NCBI RefSeq assembly: GCF_003952425.1
Contig: NZ_CP034449.1
Location: forward strand, 5,940,001-6,004,000
Direction: 5' to 3'
Length of the DNA stretch: 64,000 nucleotides
Source: Mesorhizobium sp. M2A.F.Ca.ET.046.03.2.1
GTDB lineage: Bacteria; Pseudomonadota; Alphaproteobacteria; Rhizobiales; Rhizobiaceae
Position numbers and translations under genes: made by a program. Under the pieces are notes generated by a model. That model was not told the origin of the DNA. It was given only the letters and a program-made list of their open reading frames with translations, and ran no database searches. This document shows positions 27,845 through 35,820 of the stretch, in pieces (position 1 is the first letter of the stretch; each line of letters starts with the position of its first letter).

Positions 27845-28711
27845 ATGGCCGGCACGCCCGACATCGTCAACAATGGCGACATCGTCATGGACGCGGTGCG
27901 CGCCGCCGACCATGACCGATATTTGTCTGCGCTCTACGCGCCGGCCGACAAACGCGGCGCGCTGCTGGCGCTCTACGCCTTCAACGCCGAAATCGCCGGC
28001 GTGCGCGATCGCATCCACGAGCCGCTGCCGGGCGAGGTCAGGCTGCAATGGTGGCGCGATGTCATTTCGGCCGATGGGGATGCCGGGACGGGTCACCCGA
28101 CCGCCGATGCGCTACGCGGTACGATTGCCGCAAATAAGCTGCCGAAAAGTGCTTTCGAGAACATGCTCGAGGCGCGGATCTTCGATCTCTATGACGACCC
28201 GATGCCGTCGCGTACCGACCTCGAGGGCTATTGCGGCGAAACGGCCGCAGCACTTATCCAGTTTGCGGCCATGGTGCTCGATCCGGAGGCGGCGCCGGGC
28301 TTTGCCGAACTCGCCGGCCGGGCCGGTTGCGCCCAGGCCATCACCGGCCTGCTGCTTCTGCTGCCGCTGCACCGCCGGCGCGGACAGTGCTTTGTGCCCT
28401 CAGACATCCTCGCGGCAGCCGGCACGACGCCGGAAGAGTTCGTCAAGGGCGAGGGTGGGGCTGCCGCCGAGCGCGCGGTTGTGGCGATGATCGCGTTGGC
28501 GCGGGAGCATCTCAACGCCTTCGAGAAAGGTGCGCCGGCGCTTCCCGTTTCGCTGCGGCCGGCCTTTCTGCCGTTGGCGCTGACCAACGCCTATCTCGAC
28601 AAGATGGAAAAGGCTGGCAGTTCGGCGCTCCGCAGGACCGCAGCGCTCTCCACCTTGCGCCGGCATTGGCTGCTCTTGCGTTATGCGATGCGGGGCTGGA
28701 TGCCCCTTTGA
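27845..28711 (+). CDS. Squalene/phytoene synthase-like protein (NDUFAF6-related)
   Basis: A 288-aa protein of the trans-isoprenyl diphosphate synthase fold. The family framework is visible in DRYLSALYAPADKRGALLALYAFNAEIA, EVRLQWWRDVI and the C-terminal three-helix part. The Asp-rich catalytic motifs of true phytoene or squalene synthases are not evident: EIAGVRDRI stands where a DxxxD is expected. This matches the NDUFAF6 branch, a complex I assembly factor, rather than a carotenoid enzyme. There is no other carotenoid gene nearby. It abuts the NDUFAF3-like gene without a gap. Confidence 0.8.
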   Translation: MAGTPDIVNNGDIVMDAVRAADHDRYLSALYAPADKRGALLALYAFNAEIAGVRDRIHEPLPGEVRLQWWRDVISADGDAGTGHPTADALRGTIAANKLPKSAFENMLEARIFDLYDDPMPSRTDLEGYCGETAAALIQFAAMVLDPEAAPGFAELAGRAGCAQAITGLLLLLPLHRRRGQCFVPSDILAAAGTTPEEFVKGEGGAAAERAVVAMIALAREHLNAFEKGAPALPVSLRPAFLPLALTNAYLDKMEKAGSSALRRTAALSTLRRHWLLLRYAMRGWMPL

Positions 28712-28791
28712 CGTAAACGTCAATCGTGCTAGGGGTTTGTCGCGCGGACCCGTGTCAAAGAAATGCGGGCCGCCGGAGGAGCCGCGTTCCC

Positions 28792-29217
28792 ATGAGCCTG
28801 CCAGTCCTGGTCGTCCTCGTCGCGTTCGGCATTGCGTTGTCGGTCGCAGCCGTGCATTTCACCGGCGGCACGACAACCGCGACGCTTGCCGGCGCGGCTC
28901 AAGCGCTCGCACGCTTTGCCGATGATTTTCCCGACGAAAGGCCGGGTGCCGTGCGGCTGACCGCCGACAATCATGCCGCGTTTCTCGACCTCGGCCCGCA
29001 ACGCTGCGGCATCGTCCAGAGCATCGGCGATTGTTTTCTGACGCGCATCGTCACGCCGCACGACATTCTGGCGCTGGCGAGGGAAGGGAAAGCGGTGTCG
29101 CTGCGGCTGAAGGATTTCACCTGGAAAGGTGGGCGGTTTGCTTTTGCCAACGAAGCCGATGCGCGAGCGGTGGCAGCGACCCTGCAGAACAGCGATCGGA
29201 TCCGGGAGGCGGCGTGA
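28792..29217 (+). CDS. Membrane-anchored protein of unknown function
   Basis: A 141-aa protein that I do not recognise. Residues about 3–22 (PVLVVLVAFGIALSVAAVHF) form a membrane anchor or signal segment. The rest is a compact mixed alpha/beta sequence with two cysteines (QRCGIVQSIGDCF) that could form a disulphide outside the cytoplasm. GGAGGA lies ahead of the ATG at 28792. The stop overlaps the start of the hydroxylase gene (TGATG), so the two are translationally coupled. Confidence 0.7.
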   Translation: MSLPVLVVLVAFGIALSVAAVHFTGGTTTATLAGAAQALARFADDFPDERPGAVRLTADNHAAFLDLGPQRCGIVQSIGDCFLTRIVTPHDILALAREGKAVSLRLKDFTWKGGRFAFANEADARAVAATLQNSDRIREAA

Positions 29218-30167
29218 TGGACGAGTATAATTTCCCGCAGGTCACCCAGCTTGCGATCCCCTTCTTCGTCGCAGCGATCCTGATCGAGCTCTGGCTGGTG
29301 CGCACCGGCCGCGCCAAGGGATCGTTCGAGACGCGCGACACGCTGACCAGCCTGATGATGGGCACCGGCAATGTCGTCGCCGGCCTGCTGCTCGGCGTCG
29401 TGTCCTACTGGGCGCTGCTGTGGCTCTGGCAGTTCCGTTTCTTCAATCTCGGCCTGTCCATCTGGGTGTTCGTCGCCGCCTTCCTGCTCGATGACTTGCG
29501 CTACTATGTCTATCACCGCATCGCGCACCGGGTGCGCTGGGTGTGGGCCGAGCATGTCAATCATCATTCCAGCCAGCATTACAATCTCTCGACGGCCCTG
29601 AGGCAGAGCTGGACCGGCCTGTTCACCTTCACCTTCATCCTGCAGGCGCCGCTGGTGCTCGCCGGCTTCCATCCGGCGGTGATCGCCTTCGTCTTCGGCT
29701 TCAACCTTGTCTGGCAGTTCTGGATCCACACCGAGACGATCGGCAAGATGTGGGGCTGGTTCGAGTTCATCTTCAACACGCCCTCGCACCATCGCGTCCA
29801 CCACGCCACCAACCCGCGCTATCTCGACGCCAATTATGCCGGCACGCTGATCATCTGGGACCGCATGTTCGGCACCTTCGTCGAGGAACTGGAGGAAGAC
29901 CGGCCGCGCTACGGCATCGTCAAGAATATCGGGACCTTCAATCCGCTGAAGGTCGCGTTCCACGAATGGATCGGCATGTTCAAGGATGCGCTGGCGCCGG
30001 GGCTGACGCCTGGCGAGCGCTTCAATTATCTCATCCAACCGCCGGGCTGGAGCCATGACGGCTCGCGCGACACGTCGGAAACGCTGAAGGCGGCCTATGT
30101 CAGGCGAAATCCTTCCCAAGCAGGCAAGCCGGGATTGCCGCCAGCGCGTGCCGAGCCGGCGGAATAG
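29217..30167 (+). CDS. Sterol desaturase / fatty acid hydroxylase superfamily protein
   Basis: A 316-aa integral membrane di-iron oxygenase. The histidine boxes are complete: HRIAH, then HVNHHSSQH, HTET and HRVHHATNP, set among four or more hydrophobic segments. The family hydroxylates or desaturates lipids; the exact lipid is not predictable. The ATG at 29217 overlaps the preceding stop by one base. An in-frame open stretch back to 29031 lies inside the previous gene. The end of this gene marks the left edge of the accessory island. Confidence 0.9.
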   Translation: MDEYNFPQVTQLAIPFFVAAILIELWLVRTGRAKGSFETRDTLTSLMMGTGNVVAGLLLGVVSYWALLWLWQFRFFNLGLSIWVFVAAFLLDDLRYYVYHRIAHRVRWVWAEHVNHHSSQHYNLSTALRQSWTGLFTFTFILQAPLVLAGFHPAVIAFVFGFNLVWQFWIHTETIGKMWGWFEFIFNTPSHHRVHHATNPRYLDANYAGTLIIWDRMFGTFVEELEEDRPRYGIVKNIGTFNPLKVAFHEWIGMFKDALAPGLTPGERFNYLIQPPGWSHDGSRDTSETLKAAYVRRNPSQAGKPGLPPARAEPAE

Positions 30168-30330
30168 TCATGGTGAGGAGAGAGCGCGGCCGCTTGCAGC
30201 AGCTGCCATCGCGGCGGTGTCCGCAAAATTCCTGTCGATGATACGCAGCTTCGGCGACAGCGGCAGAACGAACGGTAACTGGAACCGTCATGGTGCCGAA
30301 ACGAAGCGTCGCGGCGGTCTTTATGTGTAA
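30097..30330 (+). other. Short + strand open frame between the hydroxylase and sulfotransferase genes
   Basis: A 77-codon frame that starts inside the hydroxylase gene and runs through the intergenic gap. Its second half has an Ala-rich hydrophobic stretch followed by FGDSGRTNGNWNRHG and RRGGLYV. It ends 10 bases inside the 3' end of the convergent sulfotransferase gene. No good Shine–Dalgarno sequence is obvious. It may be chance, or a small peptide gene next to the modification cluster. Confidence 0.2.
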
Positions 30331-31121
30331 TCCCTGAACCTGATCCTCGAGCGGATTTCCTTTTTCAGAAGAAACCTGAGAAGGTTTCCAATGGTTCTTG
30401 GGTATGTATGGCCATAGGCGTATAGTTTTTCGAGGGAACGAGATTTGTTTTCGGCCTCGAATTTCCTTCGCCATTCCATCGATAGCGCGTCGCGCTGAAC
30501 TTCGCAGAGGTCGTTCGAGATCTGCTCTGCGTCGATCGAGACATCCATCTTGCCGGCGACGTCCATCACATATTCGCGCCATCCCTTCATGATCTGCTCG
30601 TAAAAGACCGGAACGTATTGGATGGACCTCAGCGCGAGGTAATTTCTCCAGAACGCCATGCCTTCGCCGATATAGATCATGTTCTCGAGAATCTGTGCGC
30701 GATCGTATGCGACCGAACTCTCAGCACTATTCTCGTCGCCGCCGCCACTTGTCCTGGACCATTGCCCTGACTGAGATGCGCGTGTTGCGGATATCGCGGC
30801 ACCGAGACGGTCCATTCTCTCGAGCAATATTACGAGAATCTCATGGTCGCGAAGGCATCTCTCTATGAAGTCGTATTTTCGCTTGTCGTAAACATCACGC
30901 AGATGATGCGGAAATATCTTGACCGAGAAGACGCCATTATCTGTCGAGGATCTATCGATTATTTTCTGATAGTGCTGTTCGGCTGCGAGTGTCTGGGGTG
31001 CTTCACTCGTCTCATCCCTCAGCCATTCGCGGGCGTTACCCAATTTCCCGGTGCTGTTCGTCAGCGAGGCCACCCAAGTCGAGCCGCTCCGCGCCTCCGA
31101 CAAGATTAGCAGACCTTTCAT
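30321..31121 (-). CDS. Sulfotransferase (Stf0-like)
   Basis: A 266-aa protein with the PAPS-binding 5' phosphosulfate loop SEARSGSTWVASL at residues 8–20, and a central LLERMDRLGAAISATRASQSGQW block like that of Stf0-type bacterial sulfotransferases. It would transfer sulfate to a hydroxyl of a glycan, lipid or peptide. The gene is visibly AT-richer than the flanking chromosome. It is the last gene of the six-gene minus-strand operon, and its ATG overlaps the stop of the nucleotidyltransferase by four bases. The acceptor is unknown. Confidence 0.82.
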   Translation of the reverse strand: MKGLLILSEARSGSTWVASLTNSTGKLGNAREWLRDETSEAPQTLAAEQHYQKIIDRSSTDNGVFSVKIFPHHLRDVYDKRKYDFIERCLRDHEILVILLERMDRLGAAISATRASQSGQWSRTSGGGDENSAESSVAYDRAQILENMIYIGEGMAFWRNYLALRSIQYVPVFYEQIMKGWREYVMDVAGKMDVSIDAEQISNDLCEVQRDALSMEWRRKFEAENKSRSLEKLYAYGHTYPRTIGNLLRFLLKKEIRSRIRFRDYT

Positions 31122-32626
31122 TGCGTTTCCTTCGCGGGACCTTCGCGTGAACTGCCGTCGATGAGCGCTCCCGGGTGTGCGAAGGGGCGGAATTCCGAAC
31201 TGGTAAGCGAGAACCGGGGGGCGGCGTAGCGCGCGGCGTTCTCCTCGGTCAGCATTCGCGAAGATCGCAGCGGCCGGCTTTCAATCCAGACCCTTGTCGC
31301 GCCAGCGGGAGTGTCAAGCTGGATTTCGCATAAGATTTCCAATGCGGTGCCCGCGCGCGGAAGCTTCGGGCGCACATGAAAGGCGGCAACATGCCCGGCG
31401 TCGCTGTTGATCTCGAAGGCGAGACGCCGCCACTTCACCGACGCCGGCAATCGGATGTGCAAGCGCAAGACGCCGGCGCGGTCGGAAGCGGGGAGAGGCA
31501 GATCGGCGCGCAGCTCGCCTTGGCCAGCAGGCAAGCCCCTGCTGAATTTCGTCTTCAGGCGCGGTCTCGTTTTCTGCTCGCCGCGTGGTTCGGACTGGGC
31601 CAGCTCAAGCGATTTGCGACGCGTCTTTGCAAGCCAACGAAGGGCGGCGCCGGCGGGAGTCTCACTTTGCCTGGGCCTTGCTTGAACGAAAGCCATCCAC
31701 GCGGCCATCGGCCCGGGAAGAGCCGCCTCGAAGCGTTCCATCGCCTCTGCATCGACCGCATAGCCTGCCCGCACTTTTAGCCAGCCAAGCGCGATCAATG
31801 TCGCCACCGCAATGTCGCGGGCGAGAATCTCATTGGAAAACAGCTTCCAATCGAAACCGGGTTCAACGATGAGGCGGGACAGATCGACCAGCCAGTCGCT
31901 GTTGGCGTGGGCGTCGAGACTGCCATTTGCGATGGCGATCACCGCCAGGTCTTCCCGGACCGGCAGTCCGCAGGCCACGGAATTGAACTCCACCGATCTG
32001 GCCCGCGCCCAGACCCGGTCGTCGTCGGCGAGGCTGCCCTGGCCCGGACGAAAGATGCAGCCATGAAGATCGATGTCGCCGTAGCGGTCCTTGTGAAGAT
32101 TGACGCTGCGCAGCCGTGCTGCCTGCGTCAGCATGCGCATGGCGCTGGAACCGCTCGACGGCTCCCAGCCCAGTTCAACGAACACGCCCAGGGCATCGCC
32201 CAGCCGGTTCCGCGGGACCACGATATCGAGGTCGTGGAACGAGCGTCCACCCCGTCCAACGGGATCAGCGGCACGCGCGGCTCCCTTGATGAGCATCATC
32301 GGCACGTCCGCCACAGCCAGCGCCGCGAATGCCGGTTGGCATTCTCTCATCAGAAGCATGGTTCGCGTCCATAGCATCCGTTGAAGCCCGGCAAGCCTCG
32401 GCGCATCCGGCAGATCCCTCAAACCAGGCCCAAGCCTGTTCCAGGCGGCGAGAATCAGCCGCTGCTCGCTGAACGTGCAGTCGTTCAGGTCGTGCGTGCC
32501 GATCCAGGCGCGCAGTTCCCTTTCGGCCGCCACCGGATCGACGTGCACGGCGGCCAGCAGGAGGCGCTCGTGATCGCCAGCGGGCCAGGCGCGATCAAGA
32601 GACGGGTACCAGAGAGGCCAATTCAT
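31118..32626 (-). CDS. Nucleotidyltransferase-family protein with extra C-terminal domain
   Basis: A 502-aa protein whose first 350 residues resemble the uncharacterised nucleotidyltransferase family (NTP_transf_5-like) often found with HprK-like kinases and PqqD-like proteins. The active-site region is VPMMLIKGAARA followed by FHDLDIVVP, with the paired aspartates at residues 132 and 134, and IDLHG further on. Residues about 370–502 form an additional beta-rich region that I do not recognise. Both ends overlap neighbours by four bases, showing tight coupling. It may transfer a nucleotide to a sugar, peptide or lipid intermediate of this pathway. Confidence 0.75.
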   Translation of the reverse strand: MNWPLWYPSLDRAWPAGDHERLLLAAVHVDPVAAERELRAWIGTHDLNDCTFSEQRLILAAWNRLGPGLRDLPDAPRLAGLQRMLWTRTMLLMRECQPAFAALAVADVPMMLIKGAARAADPVGRGGRSFHDLDIVVPRNRLGDALGVFVELGWEPSSGSSAMRMLTQAARLRSVNLHKDRYGDIDLHGCIFRPGQGSLADDDRVWARARSVEFNSVACGLPVREDLAVIAIANGSLDAHANSDWLVDLSRLIVEPGFDWKLFSNEILARDIAVATLIALGWLKVRAGYAVDAEAMERFEAALPGPMAAWMAFVQARPRQSETPAGAALRWLAKTRRKSLELAQSEPRGEQKTRPRLKTKFSRGLPAGQGELRADLPLPASDRAGVLRLHIRLPASVKWRRLAFEINSDAGHVAAFHVRPKLPRAGTALEILCEIQLDTPAGATRVWIESRPLRSSRMLTEENAARYAAPRFSLTSSEFRPFAHPGALIDGSSREGPAKETQ

Positions 32627-33357
32627 TGCCCCCCTCTTTCTCCATCATCATCACCCCTCTTGGCCCTGAGCGCCCGGCGTGCGATTTCAAGAAAGTCGGA
32701 TGCCATGCCGGCCGGTGCGCTGCCGGCGACGGCTACCCTTCTGGACAACGTGCCTGGTCGAATACGACGTCGATGAACCGTCTCGTCCAGCATGGTCATT
32801 TTCATGCCCGCGGCGATGGCCCTGCGGTACCAATCTATAAAGTACCCCGTGCGCAAGCTTTCGTCGAACGGGATGCCGAGCCGTTCGACAGCACTTCGCC
32901 GAACGGCAAGCGAACTCAGGAGGTAGCCCGGGTAGCGGCCTTTCTTATAGTGGAGAGAGACAAAGGCTTCGGAGGGGTAGTCCGGGCTCTCGAAGGTTTC
33001 GCTGTGGCCGAACACTGCATCCAGTGAGGGATCGGAGTCGAGCCTGGCCCGCTGCAGCGCGAGCTTGTCGGGCATCCAGAGGTCGTCGGCATCGAGGAAC
33101 GCAAGAACCGCGCCCTGGGCGGCCTTTATGCCGACATTGAATGCGGACGGCGCTCCCCCGTTGACCTTCCTGACTATGCGCGGATGCAAAGCGTGGCCCT
33201 GAGCGACCTCGACCGTGCGGTCGCTCGAACCGTCATCGACGACGATGACTTCCCGCGGCGAATGGTCATTCTGCTCCGCGATGCTGTCGAGCGTCTCATG
33301 AAGCGTGGCGGACGCGTTCCACGCTGGAATGATGACGCTGAAAAACGGCGTTTCCAC
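32623..33357 (-). CDS. Family 2 glycosyltransferase (first of two)
   Basis: A 244-aa GT-A fold enzyme. The nucleotide-sugar site is VIIPAWNAS ... REVIVVDDGSSDRT, and the DxD-type metal site is LAFLDADDLWMPDK. The acceptor half contains SLHYKKGRYPGYLLSS and FIDWYRRAIAAG. The start is GTG, directly after the TGA of the upstream glycosyltransferase gene. No membrane segment is evident, so it should act in the cytoplasm. Confidence 0.86.
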   Translation of the reverse strand: METPFFSVIIPAWNASATLHETLDSIAEQNDHSPREVIVVDDGSSDRTVEVAQGHALHPRIVRKVNGGAPSAFNVGIKAAQGAVLAFLDADDLWMPDKLALQRARLDSDPSLDAVFGHSETFESPDYPSEAFVSLHYKKGRYPGYLLSSLAVRRSAVERLGIPFDESLRTGYFIDWYRRAIAAGMKMTMLDETVHRRRIRPGTLSRRVAVAGSAPAGMASDFLEIARRALRAKRGDDDGERGGQ

Positions 33358-34098
33358 TCACTCCTCCATCAGATGCTTGAACGGAGGCAACGGCCTTGCG
33401 TTGCCGCTCTTGCGCCGACGCATGAGCGACTGCATCAGGGCGCGGTTGAAGTCGCGCTTCTCCTCTGCCGTGTAGGTGCTTGTCATCGACTCTGCATGCC
33501 GACGGTAGCACAGGGTCACCGCGTTGAGGATCGTCATCGGAATTTCGGCTTCGCGGATCCGGAGCATGAGGTCGACATCTTCGGAATAAAGGAAGTTCTC
33601 GTCGAACATCCCGACCCGGTCGAAAACTGTCCGGCGATAGAGGGTCGCACCCAAATGAACATGGAAAAGTTCATCTGTTATCGCCGCCGGATCGGGTGCG
33701 GGGGCATCCGTCATTTGCCGGTTGAAATAGCTGACGAAGCCGGAAACGACATCCATATGAGGCGTTCGGGCAAAGCGTGCGAGATGCAGCGAGAGCTTGT
33801 CGGCCGGCCAGAGGTCATCGCAATCCAGGAAGCCGATGAACTCGCCGCCGGCGATCCTCAGGCCGACATTTCGCGCGGGTCCCGGGCCGCGCCGCGGCCC
33901 GTCGAGGACGCGGATCGCCGGGAAACGCGAAGCCAGGGTCTCGACGATCTCGCGCGAGCGGTCGGTCGAGCCGTCGTCGACAACCAGGATTTCCTGCACC
34001 GGCCACGCTTGGTCGAGTATGGTTTTCAGGGCGTCGGCGATGTATTTCTCGCCGTTTCGCACCGGCATGATGACGCTGATCGTTGGGCTGTCGCTCAT
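33358..34098 (-). CDS. Family 2 glycosyltransferase (second of two)
   Basis: A 246-aa GT-A fold enzyme related to its neighbour. It has ISVIMPVRNGEKYI, ILVVDDGSTDRSREIVE and the metal site IGFLDCDDLWPADK, then GATLYRRTVFDRVGMFDE and FLYSEDVDLMLRIREA, typical of GT2 acceptor regions. The ATG at 34098 overlaps the stop of the kinase gene as ATGA; an in-frame extension to 34176 lies inside that gene. Two similar transferases in a row suggest two successive or alternative sugar additions. Confidence 0.87.
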   Translation of the reverse strand: MSDSPTISVIMPVRNGEKYIADALKTILDQAWPVQEILVVDDGSTDRSREIVETLASRFPAIRVLDGPRRGPGPARNVGLRIAGGEFIGFLDCDDLWPADKLSLHLARFARTPHMDVVSGFVSYFNRQMTDAPAPDPAAITDELFHVHLGATLYRRTVFDRVGMFDENFLYSEDVDLMLRIREAEIPMTILNAVTLCYRRHAESMTSTYTAEEKRDFNRALMQSLMRRRKSGNARPLPPFKHLMEE

Positions 34099-35171
34099 GC
34101 TCTGAGTTCCCGCACGAACCCTCGCAGCACGGTTGCCGCCTCCATCGGATCGTTGCCGATCAGGAACTCGTGGCATGGAAGCGAGCGCGACAGGCTGGCG
34201 GCCTGCTGGAATATCTCGTTATGGCCGGTCCGCAAGATCTTCGACGTGCTTGGCGAGAGCGCACGGATCATATCGAACCGTGAAGCGGAACGGATTGTCG
34301 AAGCATCCTCGCCGGTGAGCTTGCAGGAGACAAGAGCTTTCACCGCGATTTGCGGGACCAGCGCATCCGGTATCGTCGTGCTGATCGGGACGAGCGCCTT
34401 TTCCCCCGGGCGACGGTCCCGGTTCACTGCTTGCGCGGCAAGCCCGCTGAAGAGGATCTCCGCCATCCCGGTGAGTTTCATGGTGTCGAAGAGCGAGTGG
34501 CTTCGCCAGTCTGCCCCAGACTGCGACACCAGCACAATATCATCGCCCGTGGTCTGCATCCCCGCGGAAATTGCGGCAGCCGTCAGCGTCGATTTGCCGG
34601 AACCTCCCGGACCGGCGAGCATCACGCCCACGCCATCTTCGCCGACAACGGCGGAATGAAGCATCGCGTGCCCCGTGGCCAACGCGCCCCAATGGATGTG
34701 GTGGCGCAGCGGAGACCCGTATTCCCAGACCGGCAGCCGGGCAGCGGCTCCCACCCAATAGACGCCGGTGCCGGCGGACAGGTCGTGCAGATGCCAGATT
34801 CCGCGGCTCTCGTCGGATACGATTGCGACGCCGGCCTCGCTGTCCCATACGGTCCGGGTGACGGCATCGGCCTCGTCGGCTTCAAAGGGCCATTCGGCGG
34901 GCGGAGCCGGAAAGCCGTCGTCCTCATGCGAGACGGCATAGACAGTGATCGAGCGGTCTTCCGCAGTGGCTCCCGTTGTTTGCGCATGACGCAGAACCGG
35001 CAGGATGACCGGATCGAGCGCGGTTCCGCATGTGCGCAGCCGCAGCGTCAACCCGCCAAGGCGAAAGCGATGCTCAGCGCCGGATTCGTACCACCGGAAA
35101 CTCGCGTCGGCAATGACGCGGCGGACGAATGCTGCAGGCGCCGTACGGGGATCGACGGCGGCTCGGACCAT
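34095..35171 (-). CDS. HprK-like serine kinase family protein
   Basis: A 358-aa protein with a P-loop MLAGPGGSGKSTLTAAAI at about residues 184–200 and GDDIVLV shortly after, the arrangement of HPr kinase C-terminal domains. The preceding HIHWGALATGHAMLHSA block is typical of HprK-related proteins that accompany PqqD-like proteins. In some lasso-peptide clusters, HprK relatives phosphorylate the peptide; here the target is unknown. I preferred the ATG at 35171, five bases after the pqqD-like stop; an alternative at 35210 would overlap that gene by 34 bases. Confidence 0.8.
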   Translation of the reverse strand: MVRAAVDPRTAPAAFVRRVIADASFRWYESGAEHRFRLGGLTLRLRTCGTALDPVILPVLRHAQTTGATAEDRSITVYAVSHEDDGFPAPPAEWPFEADEADAVTRTVWDSEAGVAIVSDESRGIWHLHDLSAGTGVYWVGAAARLPVWEYGSPLRHHIHWGALATGHAMLHSAVVGEDGVGVMLAGPGGSGKSTLTAAAISAGMQTTGDDIVLVSQSGADWRSHSLFDTMKLTGMAEILFSGLAAQAVNRDRRPGEKALVPISTTIPDALVPQIAVKALVSCKLTGEDASTIRSASRFDMIRALSPSTSKILRTGHNEIFQQAASLSRSLPCHEFLIGNDPMEAATVLRGFVRELRA

Positions 35172-35176
35172 TCGGA

Positions 35177-35611
35177 TCAGCTGTCCCCCAGCTCCCGCCG
35201 CAGCGGCCATCCACCGCCCGGATCCACGTCATGGATGGGGTCGAGGACAATCAGCTCCTGCAAGTCCGTGTGAATCTCCAGCTCCGGCCTCATGAAGGAT
35301 GCGCGGCTGGAAATGTCGGGCAGCTTGGGCAATTCGATCGGCGAGGCCGGCAGAAGTATGCCTTCCTCCGCGAGGAGGTCGAGGAAGCCTCGCACCGAGG
35401 CAATGTCATCGTCGTCCAAGTCGGGATAACCCGTCCTCAACGCCGTCTCGATCATGGTGGGATCGACAGGCTTACGCAACATCTCCCAGATGAGCTGCGC
35501 GCTCCCCTTCATGCCGTAATACTTGCCGGTCGCAAAGTTCACCGCGACGACTTCACCGTCGAAGATCTCGCTCGACAAATTTGTTTCGTCTAAGACGACG
35601 CCCAACATCAT
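35177..35611 (-). CDS. PqqD-like peptide chaperone with C-terminal tail
   Basis: A 144-aa protein and first gene of the minus-strand operon. Residues about 15–88 match the PqqD/RRE fold that binds leader peptides for radical SAM or other RiPP enzymes: FDGEVVAVNFATGKYYGM, GSAQLIWEMLRKPVD and ASVRGFLDLLAEEGIL. Residues 90–144 are an extension absent from ordinary PqqD. It ends with HTDLQELIVLDPIHDVD and GGGWP, which looks like a separate short peptide rather than fold. Two adjacent ATGs (35611, 35608) can serve as start. It is divergent from the radical SAM gene. Confidence 0.8.
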   Translation of the reverse strand: MMLGVVLDETNLSSEIFDGEVVAVNFATGKYYGMKGSAQLIWEMLRKPVDPTMIETALRTGYPDLDDDDIASVRGFLDLLAEEGILLPASPIELPKLPDISSRASFMRPELEIHTDLQELIVLDPIHDVDPGGGWPLRRELGDS

Positions 35612-35673
35612 TCCGCCCTTTGCCCCTAAATGGCGGGGTGATACACCAAGGGGCCGCGTGGGGGAAGTGTTCC

Positions 35674-35820
35674 TTGGTCAAAGATTTGCAGCGCTTCATT
35701 CGAAGCAACCCAACTGAATTCGCAGATTGGCTGAGGAACGCCGTGGCGCAAAAGCGGAGTCTTCAATGGAATTCCACACCCGGCCGAGCGGCCGTCGCGC
35801 ATGGTCGTGAGCCGGCATGA
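35674..35820 (+). other. Candidate small ORF upstream of and overlapping the radical SAM gene
   Basis: A TTG at 35674 preceded by GGGGGAAG with six to seven bases of spacing opens a 48-codon frame. It encodes an amphipathic stretch DLQRFIRSNPTEFADWLRNA and ends in a TGA overlapping the radical SAM ATG. The overlap and leader-like helix fit a RiPP precursor or leader ORF, but composition alone cannot prove coding. A second option is a 14-codon frame from an ATG at 35766 (MEFHTRPSGRRAWS), which has GCGGAG with six bases of spacing. Confidence 0.3.

Noticed and set aside
27845..28711. Carotenoid or hopanoid synthesis gene
   Set aside because: Asp-rich catalytic motifs are not evident, and no desaturase, cyclase or other isoprenoid gene is nearby.
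35523..35717. 64-codon + strand frame opposite the start of the pqqD-like gene as a precursor peptide
   Set aside because: It is antisense to a clear PqqD domain and has no leader-like features; the frames at 35674 and 35766 are better candidates.
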